Shown: positions 47,112 to 56,419 of the stretch, one piece after another | Numbering within the stretch: position 1 is the first letter of the stretch | How the letters are laid out: each line of letters begins with the position of its first letter | Assembly (NCBI RefSeq): GCF_040183065.1 | Contig: NC_091121.1 | Span: 35,874,787 to 35,938,786 of the forward strand | Length of the DNA: 64,000 nt | Direction of reading: 5' to 3' | Source: Periplaneta americana | Lineage: Eukaryota > Arthropoda > Insecta > Blattodea > Blattidae | Translations under genes and position numbers: made by a program | Notes under the pieces: model-generated | The model's input: the letters and a program-made list of their open reading frames with translations, nothing else | The model's database searches: none | What the model was told of the DNA's origin: nothing

Positions 47112-47534
47112 ACTCTAACCGACACCGATCCAATTTTTCCCTCTATATCCGCAGACCTCAAAGTGGGCTGACAACCGTCAAGCAACCAACTTCGAGTGCA
47201 CACTAACTCCGTGTGACTTAAATTGTGGTTTTCTGTTAACGAACAGTGACGTGTATTATGCAAATCAAGATTTCAAGTATAACGCCCTGTAAAGTTGATT
47301 TGAATAAGCTCGGCTCCAGAACAATTTTTCCCTCCAAATTATTCAAATCAACTTTACAGGGAGTTATACCTGGGTTCTTGATTTGCATAATACACGTCAC
47401 TGTTCGTTAACAGAAAACCACAATTTAAGTCACACGGAGTTAGTGTGCACTCGAAGTTGGTTGCTTGACGGTTGTCAGCCCACTTTGAGGTCCGTGGATA
47501 TAGAGGGAAAAATTGGATCGGTGTCGGTTAGAGT

Positions 47535-47605
47535 TCCCGGGTAGCTCAGTGGTAGAGCGTTGGTACGTAAAACCAAAGGTCCCGGCTTCGATACCCGGCT
47601 CCGGA
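47535..47605 (+). other. tRNA-like sequence, right palindrome arm
   Basis: Inverse of the left one. Here the D stem (GCTC/GAGC) is intact but the T stem has a mismatch (CCGGC/CCCGG). The anticodon stem TTGGT/ACCAA is intact with loop ACGTAAA. Confidence 0.5.
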
Positions 47606-47699
47606 ACAATTTTTCCCTCGATATTATTCATTTTACACAACAGTCAGAAACTAAACATATTGATTGGATGCTGAAATTGATTAGAAAGAGGAAAAAGAA

Positions 47700-47825
47700 T
47701 CATATTTTTGTTGGGTTTTACTTTGTTCATAGTTTGATTTTTCTATTATTTTATTTGTAGTTCTGACGGTGTTGAAGAGAAGGCCTAATGGCCTTAACTA
47801 CACCAGAATAAATAAGTAAAAACAA
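47700..47825 (+). mobile_element. LINE 3' tail fragment
   Basis: The hairpin AAGGCC-TAAT-GGCCTT region (47780-47795) is followed by AACTACACCAG and an AATAAATAAG tail. Only the last 100 or so bases of the LINE are present. Confidence 0.65.
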
Positions 47826-48088
47826 ATAACAAGGCATTGTACCTAATATTTATCACGCGAAAGCAATAAACTACATATTTGGAAGTTAAAACATTTGATG
47901 AAGTACACAAAATCAATTTTGTTCTTCTGTTCATATTTAATATTCGGTGCAATTTTCTCTATCCGTTTTGGAATAGTTTCTCCATAAGCAAATGTGATCG
48001 TATTTTGACGGCTTTGAGGAGAAAATAATTTTACACATTACTGGTATATAAGCTCATCTTTATTTCATCGTCGTTGGCAACCTAAACA

Positions 48089-48268
48089 ATGACTTTAGAA
48101 GAGCTTGAAGTAATCGTACTTCTGGTTGGAGCAAGAGGTACCGCTACTCTCTTCATGAAAGATGTGTTTAAGAGGCTTGGAATACCTACATCTATTATTC
48201 CGATTGTAACTTTAGCTGCATTGAAAGGATCAATTGCTCTCCTGAAGCATCACCTATATTCGAAATGA
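48089..48268 (+). CDS. Small ORF, LINE C-terminal-like (GARGT motif)
   Basis: 59 codons from ATG 48089: MTLEELEVIVLLVGARGT opens it, then LFMKDVFKRLGIPTS and LAALKGSIALLKHHLYSK and a stop. I recall a GARG(T/A)...LKGS..IL..HLY ending as the last segment of some insect LINE polymerases; this is memory, not a search. The frame is undamaged, but an upstream polymerase is missing, so it is more likely a truncated C-terminus than a real small protein. Confidence 0.45.
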   Translation: MTLEELEVIVLLVGARGTATLFMKDVFKRLGIPTSIIPIVTLAALKGSIALLKHHLYSK

Positions 48269-48500
48269 AACCAAGTTCATTAGCATTCTTTACTTTATTT
48301 TTATAACACTTGCCTCTCTAAAACTAGGTATATTTCCACCAATCACAAAATGTATTTGCAGCTATGTTCTTGTAGGAGTTTCATTGTCAAAACAAAATTA
48401 ATAGTTCAGTGAACTTGTAAACATTTCTATGGTTAAGTACTCTTTGTCCCTTGTGGCAGCTCACGAATAGTGAGAAGATTTCTAAATTCTTATGCACTGT
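48089..48500 (+). mobile_element. LINE-like 3' end, partner of 25.97-26.39 kb
   Basis: It contains a 59-codon open frame and a 3' UTR (48269-48500) closely matching, in inverse orientation, 25961-26392. It ends near TTCTTATGCACTG and is followed by (TAC)n. The two copies are 22 kb apart in opposite directions. Confidence 0.6.
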
Positions 48501-48820
48501 TACTACTACTACTACTACATGGAAGATTCAAGGTTAAATACTGGTACTTTGCTGGCTTTTTCTGAAATTATATTGTGACAGTCGGGAGTCGATCGCGTCT
48601 CACAGAGGTCGGGGGCGCACGAGAAAACGCGGTGAAGAAGGTTGCGGCCTCTCGGGTCTGGAGGGGACAGACGTAAGAGGGGGCACGAGGTGACGAAGTG
48701 TGAGGGGGAAGTAGGCAGCTGGTGACTGAGGGGAGAAATCCAGATAAGTCTGGATAGGCGTCATCCTCTCGGTATCTGAAGATTGTTCGCGAAATCGTAC
48801 ATTCTCATAGCTATGGTTTG

Positions 48821-49665
48821 CAGTGGCGTAGCGTCAATGTAAGCTAAAAAGCTTAGCTTCCCCAGTTGATAATAATTTCATAATAAACCTGCAGTTTATG
48901 GAGAAAATTATTTATTAATTTTAATAGAATTTATATTTACGCGTTAAATATTGTGATGCGGCAGCTCAGGATGATTTGTGATGCAGCAGTAAACAAGAAG
49001 CCTGCACACACCAGCTTCCAAGCAGACCGGTTTCTTCTGTGTAATACACCCCGCAGATTTTCCATCCCTTTCTACTAAGCTACCCTAGTCGCAAGGCTCG
49101 CAAAGAAGCTAGCTTTAACATTTAGAATAAGTAGTTTCCGAGTTATCCCTTTTCGTCAGTTGTGTTCAGTTGAAGTGTTAGAGTGCATTGTGGCTGATAT
49201 AATAAATAATGAGCGAAATAACAGTTCCTGACACTAATTTACTTGAATTCTTTTTAGGACAATTGTATTATCAAAACTGACTTACGAACAAAAGTGTGGT
49301 TTAAAAAACAAATGACTGACTCCCTTGCAGTCAATGAAGGACACAACCAAATGACACACGCATACTTATGTAATGATACTAATATTGTGATTTCTCTAAG
49401 TATGACAGGGAGTGAGCTAATGTTATACGTTTACGTGTCTATTTGTTAGAGATATGTGTAAACCGTGAAATCATATTTTATTACGTATCATTTGAGGTCA
49501 TGCCTTATTGGTGTTACTTACGATGTTCCAACCAATATTCGACTGCTGACTTGAAATTGACTACTATTTATTTTAAGACTGTATTTTTGTAATACGTTTT
49601 CTCATATTGCATGAAAGACAACTTGAGTTAGCTTCCCCTGCTCAAAATTTCATGCTACGCCACTG
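48821..49665. mobile_element. Non-autonomous hAT element inside LTR
   Basis: The ends CAGTGGCGTAGC and GCTACGCCACTG are perfect inverses. ATGGTTTG is duplicated at 48813-48820 and 49666-49673. Both subterminal regions hold TTAGCTTCCCC. A short frame near 49209 (MSEITVPDTNLLEFFLGQLY) may be a relic of the parent transposase, but I cannot confirm it. Confidence 0.9.
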
Positions 49666-49973
49666 ATGGTTTGGTTATAAATTACGACACGTGAGTGAAC
49701 TTGAGCAGTGTTGTTGTAGTCGTTGGACAGCAAGCCAGCCAGTCTTGTGTAGCAGTGAAGCCAGCTTCGAGACCGGAGTTCGACTTGAGTGTGTCCGCAG
49801 CTGTGTGAGCGTCCGAAGTCCAGAGTTCGAGTGCTGTTTTGTAAATAGTGCTTTGTGAACATTGGTTAAGATTAACACTTCATTGTTGTTCTCAATAATT
49901 CAAGTAAATTGTCATTGTCGTCTGTGAAGTGCAATAACGAATACTATGTTACTGTGTCGAGTGGAAATCCCAT

Positions 49974-50392
49974 ACTTACTTACTGGCTTTTAAGGAACTC
50001 GGAGGTTCATTGCCGCCCTCACATAAGCCCGCCATTGCTCCCTATCCTGAGCAAAATTAATCCATTCTCTATCATCATATCCCACATCCCTCAAATCCAT
50101 TTTAATATTATCTTCCCATCTACGTCTCGGCCTCCCTAAAGGTCTTCTTCCCTCCGGCCTCCCAACTAACACTCTATATGCATTTCAGGATTCGCCCATA
50201 CGTGCTACATGCCCTGCCCATCTCAAACGTCTGGATTTAATGTTCCTAATTATGTCAGGTGAAGAATACAATGCGTGCAGTTCTGTGTTGTGTAACTTTC
50301 TCCATTCTCCTGTAACTTCATCCCTCTTATCCCCAAATATTTTCCTAAGAATCTTATTCTCAAACACCCGTAGTCTCTGTTCCTCTCTCAAA
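49974..50392 (-). mobile_element. RTE-like LINE, copy 3, inserted in LTR
   Basis: It is 5'-truncated (420 bp). GTGGAAATCCCAT occurs at 49961-49973 and again at 50393-50405: a perfect 13-base target duplication of LTR sequence. The minus strand codes for the RTE C-terminal end (EWRKLHNTELHALYSSPDII, GRPRRRWEDNIKMDLRDV) in two frames. Low divergence suggests a young insertion. Confidence 0.9.
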
Positions 50393-50565
50393 GTGGAAAT
50401 CCCATTGTTGACGGAAGTGTTTACGTACAATTATAGAAAGTAACTATTGTTGAAATAATAAAATTACATTCTTGTTTTGTAATAAAAGTTACAATATTTA
50501 ATTTTTATTATTGTTTTACTAATTAATCTTGAATTCTGAAGGTGTGTTAAATAAATAAATAAATA

Positions 50566-50799
50566 CTTACTTACTGGCTTTTAAGGAACCCGCAGGTTCA
50601 TTGCCGCCCTCACATAAGCCAGCCATTGGTCCCTAACCTGAGCAAAATTAATCCATTCTCTATATCATCATATCCCACCTCCCTCAAATCCATTTTAATA
50701 TTATCTTCCCATGTACGTCTCGGCCTCCCTAAAGGTCTTTTTCCCTCCGGCCTCCCAACTAACACTCTATATGCATTTCTGGATTCGCCCATACGTGCC
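50566..50799 (-). pseudogene. RTE polymerase C-terminus in chimeric unit 1
   Basis: Minus strand: ARMGESRNAYRVLVGRPEGK, RPLGRPRRTWEDNIKMDLRE. A frameshift follows in the YDDIENG area, and the normal NLRVP stop lies near 50586. It is 5'-truncated at ARMG. Confidence 0.75.
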
Positions 50800-50937
50800 A
50801 TTCCGAGGCTTATTTGAAGGATTCGTAACAAGCTATTTTTTTTACGGTGAAGGGTTGTTAGCCCTTCGCCCAAGCCCCAAGCTAGAGGACCAACCCTCAT
50901 CGGCTGTCCGCGACTCCTTATTCAATATAGCCACAGC

Positions 50938-50996
<59 letters not shown>

Positions 50997-51000
50997 ATAC
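50938..51000. repeat. (AAAT)n tract of unit 1
   Basis: About 15 AAAT units; the equivalent tracts of units 2 and 3 are shorter (51363-51381 and 51731-51764). Confidence 0.95.
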
Positions 51001-51236
51001 TTCCTGGCTTTTAAGGAACCCGCAGGTTCATTGCCGCCCTCATATAAGCCCGCCATTGGTCCCTATCCTGAGCAAAATTAATCCATTCTCTATCATCATA
51101 TCCCATCTCCCTCAAATCCATTTTAATATTATCTTCCCATGTACGTCTCGGCCTCCCTTAAGGTCTTTTTCCCTCCGGCCTCCCAACTAACACTCTATAT
51201 GCATTTCTGGATTCGCCCATACGTGCCATTCCGAGG
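51001..51236 (-). pseudogene. RTE polymerase C-terminus in chimeric unit 2
   Basis: Same segment as unit 1. A one-base change (CCCTTAAGG) adds a stop. The truncation point is the same. Confidence 0.7.
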
Positions 51237-51381
51237 CTTATTTGAAGGATTCGTAAGAAGCTATTTTTTACGGTGAAGGGTTGTTAGCCCTTCGCCCAAA
51301 CCCAAGCTGGAGGACCACCCCTCATCGACTGTCCGCGACTGCTTATTCAATATAGCCACAGCTAAATAAATAAATAAATAC

Positions 51382-51617
51382 TTCCTGGCTTTTAAGGAAC
51401 CCGCAGGTTCATTGCCGCCCTCATATAAGCCCGCCATTGGTCCCTATCCTGAGCAAAATTAATCCATTCTCTATCATCATATCCCATCTCCCTCAAATCC
51501 ATTTTAATATTATCTTCCCATGTACGTCTCGGCCTCCCTAAAGGTCTTTTTCCCTCCGGCCTCCCAACTAACACTCTATATGCATTTCTGGATTCGCCCA
51601 TACGTGCCATTCCGAGG
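51382..51617 (-). pseudogene. RTE polymerase C-terminus in chimeric unit 3
   Basis: An uninterrupted 82-codon frame (51640 to 51392) reaches the NLRVP stop. Its first codons come from the neighbouring element rather than RTE. Same truncation point as units 1 and 2. Confidence 0.7.
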
Positions 51618-51730
51618 CTTGTTTGAAGGATTCGTAACAAGCTGTTTTTTACGGTGAAGGGTTGTTAGCCCTTCGCCCAACCCCCAAGCTGGAGGACCAC
51701 CCCTCATCGGCTATTCAATATAGCCACAGC

Positions 51731-51764
<34 letters not shown>

Positions 51765-51765
<1 letters not shown>

Positions 51766-52534
51766 CACAATTAAAAGTGAATACTGAGTCATATACTTCA
51801 TTTACTCTGTTATTTAATCACTGTATTGAACATTCAATTATTATTAAATTTACCGTTAACATTTTATTACAATTTTGACATTGACTTAGTAACTTACAAA
51901 GTAGCCTGCATTGTACTATAATACTGCTCCCGTGATAGTTTTATACTGAGTGAATGATTACACCATGAAAGGCCACTTTTGTTACGGGGAAACAAGCGAT
52001 TCTATATTGAACCTCTTTAATAAGTCACTACAATGCTGTCATGGAGAAAGCATTTCTATTTATATCGTAATATCCCTGTTATGAAATTGATTTACATTAC
52101 TATTAATTATGGAAACGTTTATACCGAAATCGGTTCACAAATCCCCATTGTATCCCTGTATTATCCAAGTGCATACATTACCCTTTCTATGATCAATTTA
52201 ATACCAATTAACTTAATACATATTTTATATTTCCCTCTATTAAATTTCCATAAATGACTACATGACCTCTGAAATTTGAATGTATTGTATAGCCACGAGG
52301 GAATGAAATTGCATTACTAAAACATGTTTACAAATTCTTGCCGGTTGCAATACTACACAGGTGTCGAAACATTGATAGTTATCTCGATAAATTTTCTATA
52401 AGAAAGGTTCGATTGAAAATTCCTGAAATAAAGAGTACACCCAGAATTCATTACGTTTCAAAGGTGAACATGTTTTATTTTGTGGTAAGTAACTAACTCC
52501 AATTTACTGGTCAAAGACCACGATTTTTAATGCT
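51765..52534. other. No gene recognised
   Basis: AT-rich; ORFs of about 74 codons without motifs. Confidence 0.35.
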
Positions 52535-52685
52535 TATACAGTTGATTATAATAAGGGAATAATATACCGTATGAATAATAAAAATACAGGCAAATCGCGA
52601 ATTTCTTTCTTCACTACAAGAAATGTGCAAAATAGATCCATGTTCAGACACACAAATCAATTGGGGCTGTAAATTAACCTCATAC
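52535..52685. repeat. 151-bp direct repeat, left copy, flanking RTE
   Basis: TATACAGTTGATTATRATAA...AATTAACCTCATAC is repeated at 53644-53793 on the other side of the RTE copy, with about 10 percent differences. It looks like an exceptionally long target-site duplication. Confidence 0.8.
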
Positions 52686-53604
52686 TGCGGGCTAAAGCAA
52701 GGAGATGCACTATCACCTTTACTTTTAACTTTGCTCTAGAGTATGCCATTAGGAAAGTCCAGAATAACAGAGAGGGTTTGAAATTGAACGGGTTACATCA
52801 GCTGCTTGTCTATGCGGATGACGAGAATATGTTAGGAGAAAATCCACAAACGATTAGGGAAAACACGGGAATTTTACTGGAAGCAACTAAAGAGATAGGT
52901 TTGGAAGTAAATCCCGAAAAGACAAAGTATATCATTATGTCTCGTGACGAGAATATTGTACCAAATGGAAATATAAAAATTGGAAATTTATCTTTTGAGG
53001 AGGTGGAGAAGTTCAAATATCTTGGAGCAACAGTAACAAATATAAATGATATTCGGGAGGAAATTAAACACAGAATAAACATAGGAGATGCCTGTTATTA
53101 TTCGGTTGAGAAGATTTTATCATCCACTATGCTGTCAAAAAATCTGAAAGTTAGAATTTATAAAACAGTTTTCCGCATGGTTGTGAAACTTGGACTCTCA
53201 CTCTGAGAGAGGAACATAGGTTAAGGGTGTTTGAGAATAAGTTGCTTAGGAAAATATTTGGGGCTAAGAGGTATGAAGTTACAGGAGAATGGAGATAGTT
53301 ACACAACGCAGAACTGCACGCATTGTATTCTTCACCTGACATAATTAGGAACATTAAATCCAGACGTTTGAGATGGGCAGGGCATGTAGCATGTATGGGC
53401 GAATCCAGAAATGCATATATAGTATTAGTTGGGAGACCGGAGGGAAAAAGATCTTTGGAGAGACCGAGACGTAGATGGGAAGATAATATTAAAATGAATT
53501 TGAGGGAGGTGGGATATGATGATAGAGACTGGATTAATCTTGCACAGGATAGGGAGCAATGGCGGGCTTATGTGAGGGCGGCAATGAACCTCCGGGTTCC
53601 TTAA
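52686..53604 (+). pseudogene. RTE-like reverse transcriptase, C-terminal half
   Basis: [10 protein letters not shown] is followed by a frameshift, then a frame to 53206 with [20 protein letters not shown] (YADD present), [17 protein letters not shown] and [11 protein letters not shown]. After a small deletion near 53170 it continues as [23 protein letters not shown] sequence, a stop at 53296, and 53323-53604 with YSSPDIIRNIKSRRLRWAGH to NLRVP. Frameshifts, a stop and 5' truncation make it inactive. Confidence 0.85.
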
Positions 53605-53643
53605 AAGCCAGGAAGTAAGTAAGTATGTGAGTAAGTAAGAAAG
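52686..53643 (+). mobile_element. RTE-like LINE, copy 7
   Basis: It starts in the RT palm ([10 protein letters not shown] region with a one-base frameshift) and ends with stop 53602-53604, AAGCCAGG and AAGTAAGTAAG repeats. It is flanked by the 150-bp direct repeats. It has the same structure as copy 1 without the SINE. Confidence 0.85.
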
Positions 53644-53793
53644 TATACAGTTGATTATGATAAAGGAATAATATACCGTATGAATAAACAAATATAGGCA
53701 AATCACCAATTTCTTTCTTCACTAAAAGAAATGAGAGAAATCTATCCACGTTCAGACACAGAAATCAATTGGGACTGAAAATTAACCTCATAC
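53644..53793. repeat. 150-bp direct repeat, right copy
   Basis: Counterpart of 52535-52685; it starts immediately after the RTE tail. Confidence 0.8.
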
Positions 53794-53850
53794 GGTTTAT
53801 TTCTTAGAACACATTTCTTCTCGGCTGAAATAAACGTTGGCCTTAATTAT

Positions 53851-54047
53851 CTCCTGGTTGGGACAAGTTACCTGGTTGAGGTTTTTTTTCTGGGGATTTT
53901 CCCTCAACCCATTAAGAATAAAAATGCTGGGCAACTTTCAGCGCTGGACCCTGGACTCATTTCGCTAGCATTATCAACTTAATCTCATTCAGACGCTAGA
54001 CAACCATAGCAGTTGATGAATGGCATTAAAGGAACTGAAAAAAAAAT
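53851..54047 (+). mobile_element. SINE family 1, plus strand, 5'-truncated
   Basis: GGGACAAGTTACCTGGTTGA and TTTCCCTCAACCCATTAAG lead into GCTGGACCCTGGACTCATTT and end with GGCATTAAAGGAACTG and A9. The tRNA head is missing. Confidence 0.75.
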
Positions 54048-54050
54048 ACC

Positions 54051-54751
54051 TCGGAGAAGAAATTTAAATTATTGAAGTCAGATGAACGTGGTGGTCAAAG
54101 CATTGGCGTGTTATGTTAGCGATCAATCCAGGAAAATTTGGAGAGTCAAAGAAAGAACTTCCTGAAAATGTCGGAAATAGCCAATACGTCAGAATCAACA
54201 CTATTTTAATAGCTGTAACCTGTTACATTATATTAACGTGTAGTTTGAAGATTGGCGTTTAAAAAAAAATAGAAACTGTGTCGGAGAAGGTAATGCTGGC
54301 ATACGTTAATATCATTACCTAACTAGTTGCGAAAGGGAAGAATCATTACCTAACTAGTTGCGTATTGAATGAGTTTACATGTTTTTATTGTTGATGTAAA
54401 GTTCATGCTATACAATCAAAGTGAATAAATATTCTTAGTGAATTTTAATAGACTATGAGATTGTTACACATGTTATGCGTAAATGATCAAGTACTGGATT
54501 TTGAACATAACTTATGAACATGTAAAAGTTCCTATTTACTACAATTTTAAGGTTTTCGCTGTTAAAATGTCTTTAAAAATGATAAAATAGTGACATTTTG
54601 AGACAAACCACAATATTAAATTCTTCATATACGTCAAATATTATAGTCGTACCAAATGAATTTCTTCCTTTTTTTTTGTGTGTTTAGGCATTATGTTAAA
54701 TATTTTCCTACTGACATAATAACGTATAAGTATTACATTTATCACTTTCAC
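54051..54751. other. No gene recognised
   Basis: It contains one small direct repeat (ATCATTACCTAACTAGTTGC, about 54312 and 54341). Otherwise unassigned. Confidence 0.4.

Positions 54752-54814
<63 letters not shown>
54752..54814. repeat. (AAT)n microsatellite
   Basis: About 21 units directly upstream of SINE family 4. Confidence 0.95.
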
Positions 54815-54815
<1 letters not shown>

Positions 54816-55032
54816 GTTGGTGAGTTGGTATAGCCCTGGCCTTCTATGCCCAAGGTTGCGAGTTCGATCCCGGGCCAGGTTGATGGCATTTAAGTGTGCT
54901 TAAATGGGACAGGCTCATGTCAGTAGATTTACTGGCATATAAAAGAACTCCTGCGGGACAAAATTCCGGCACATCCGGCGACGCTGATATAACCTATGCA
55001 GTTGCAAGCGTCGTTAAATAAAACAACATAAC
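54815..55032 (+). mobile_element. tRNA-derived SINE, family 4
   Basis: The head has A box TGAGTTGGTATAG and B box GAGTTCGATCCC. The body includes TGGGACAGGCTCATGTCAG and ends GCGTCGTTAAATAAAACA. An ATT-type array lies on both sides. Confidence 0.75.
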
Positions 55033-55115
55033 ATAATAATAATCATAGTAATAACAATAATAATAATTATATTATTATCATCATTATTATTATTATCATC
55101 TTCATCATCATCATT
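55033..55115. repeat. Mixed ATA/ATC trinucleotide tract
   Basis: ATAATAATC, ATTATTATC and ATCATCATC blocks. Confidence 0.9.
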
Positions 55116-55689
55116 ATATGTTATTTATTCGTTGTTGGAACATACATCTGATACGATGTACCTTAATCTTAGAATTAAGTTACATCTATAACGTTAATAG
55201 TCTAAAAATACTTTTGCTTTAATTTCTGTACGTGCTAAATTACATTTCACTGCTCCTAAATGGTACAGAGTCTCTCTGTTATATTTCAAATATACTGTTG
55301 CTATATGCTCTATAATTTAAAATCATAGCGGAACGGGTCATGCAGCAATTGCCAACTTTTCCAATGTGCGATCCTTAAAAGTTGAGAACAGTCTAATGGA
55401 ATCATTAAACTCCACGTTGCAACTGGCACGAACTGCATGCCATGATAAGTTTAGTTTGGCATCCACGAGCATCGCTTTGCACTACCGAGTTATAACTAAA
55501 ATTCCGTTTGTCATTTCCTAAAGCTATATGCCGTTATAAAACTAGCTCAGAGTGGTGCAGTTATTGTGAATCTGTCAGAAGAGAGAGTTTAACTTTAGTA
55601 TAGATAAGCAACAGTTAAAATTACAATATTCAGCCATCTATAAAGATATAGCAGAGTTGCTATTCAAAAAAAATATTTATCAAATTTTA
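55116..55689. other. No gene recognised
   Basis: No domain or repeat boundary seen. Confidence 0.35.
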
Positions 55690-56117
55690 TTATTAATTGC
55701 AACGAATGTTTTATTTATTACATACAGAGTAAATCGTAATTAATGTAATTAATTTCAAGGGGTTATTCTTTGAGATATTTCAAACAAATAAGTTTAATAT
55801 AATTTTGCTCGTTTTGTTTCCTTTTCGAGATAAAAATTGTTTTATACAAAATTATTTCATAGCGTGTTCTGGGAAGACCATTGGTTTCTTTACCGATATG
55901 CTCAGTGAATTTAAGAAAGCAGTGTATTATGATAATAAAGGTTTGAAAGAATTTTAGATTTGTTCTCCAATTGTGCAGAAATTTGATTTGAACAAATGTA
56001 AATTTGCGTTCTGAAAGAAATTTTACAGTGTTATATTTATTCGGATCAAATTTCTGCACATTTAAAGGACGCAACTAAAATTCTTTCCATAACTTATTAT
56101 CATAATACATTGCTTTC
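55690..56117. repeat. Repeat family Q, copy 2, ending in long hairpin
   Basis: It matches 9640-10060. The hairpin 55911-56117 has arms of about 90 bases: AAGAAAGCAGTGTATTATG pairs with CATAATACATTGCTTTCTT, and AAATTTGAT...GTGCAGAAATTT pairs inside. The 103-codon minus ORF lies in the hairpin and has no known domain. Confidence 0.65.
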
Positions 56118-56412
56118 TTAATTTGACGGAACATAAAGCTGTGTTGGGAAGAGTGTGTGAAGAAAGAATGATGCTGCAACTGATCAGGAAGAGAAAAAGG
56201 AATTGGTTGGGTCACTGACTGAGAAGAAACTGTCTACTGAAGGATGTACTGGAACGGGAGGAGAGTTCGAGGCAGAAGAAGATGTCAGATGATAGACGAC
56301 ATTAAGATATATGGATCATATGAGGAGACAAAGAGGAAGGCAGAAAATAGGAAAGATTTAAGAATACTGGGTTAGCAGTAAAAGACCTGCCCTTGGGCAG
56401 AACACTAAATGA
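56118..56412 (+). pseudogene. LINE C-terminal fragment (family K), plus copy
   Basis: HKAVLGRVCEERMMLQLIRK, NWLGHWLRRNCLLKDVLE, and after a frameshift RRYQMIDDIKIYGSY-type traces; it ends GLGCAGTAAAAGACCTGCCC-like in DNA. It matches minus-strand 13365-13685. Only the last 95 or so codons of the polymerase are present. Confidence 0.65.
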
Positions 56413-56419
56413 TTGAATC

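Larger units (their letters stand above)
46977..47640. repeat. 600-bp palindrome with two tRNA-like arms
   Basis: The arms 47018-47306 and 47340-47631 are inverted copies with few differences, centred near 47324. Each holds a tRNA-like segment (47041-47111 minus and 47535-47605 plus), a CCAATTTTTCCCTCTATATCC block and the TGTTAACGAACAGTGACG end. The motif ATCAAGATTTCA..TATAAC recurs three times. ORFs at either edge are mirror images. Confidence 0.85.
48574..50493 (+). mobile_element. Solo LTR, copy 2, with two nested insertions
   Basis: It starts TGTGACAGTCGGGAG and ends AAAAGTTACA. ATAT lies on both sides (48570-48573 and 50494-50497). A TATA-like GGTTATAAATT is at about 49672, and AATAAAA is near 50457 and 50481. 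After removing the hAT (48821-49673) and the RTE piece (49974-50405), about 635 bases remain, homologous to 15952-16698. No gag-pol adjoins. Confidence 0.8.
50547..51764. repeat. Three tandem chimeric units (antisense RTE tail + other retroelement + AAAT)
   Basis: Each unit has the RTE C-terminal end on the minus strand (about 240 bp; 50566-50799, 51001-51236 and 51382-51617). About 130 bp of a different element on the plus strand follows (KLEDxPSSAVRD, LFNIATA), and then (AAAT)n. Units are nearly identical. Unit 3 lacks about 20 bases near GGCTATTCAATATAG. All three RTE parts begin at the same truncation point. Confidence 0.85.

Noticed and set aside
49650..49878. Two overlapping minus ORFs of about 70 codons
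   Set aside because: They are antisense to the LTR and span the hAT boundary.
50710..50944. 77-codon plus ORF in chimeric unit 1
   Set aside because: The first half is antisense RTE; only the LEDQPSSAVRD end is a real retroelement remnant, described with the array.
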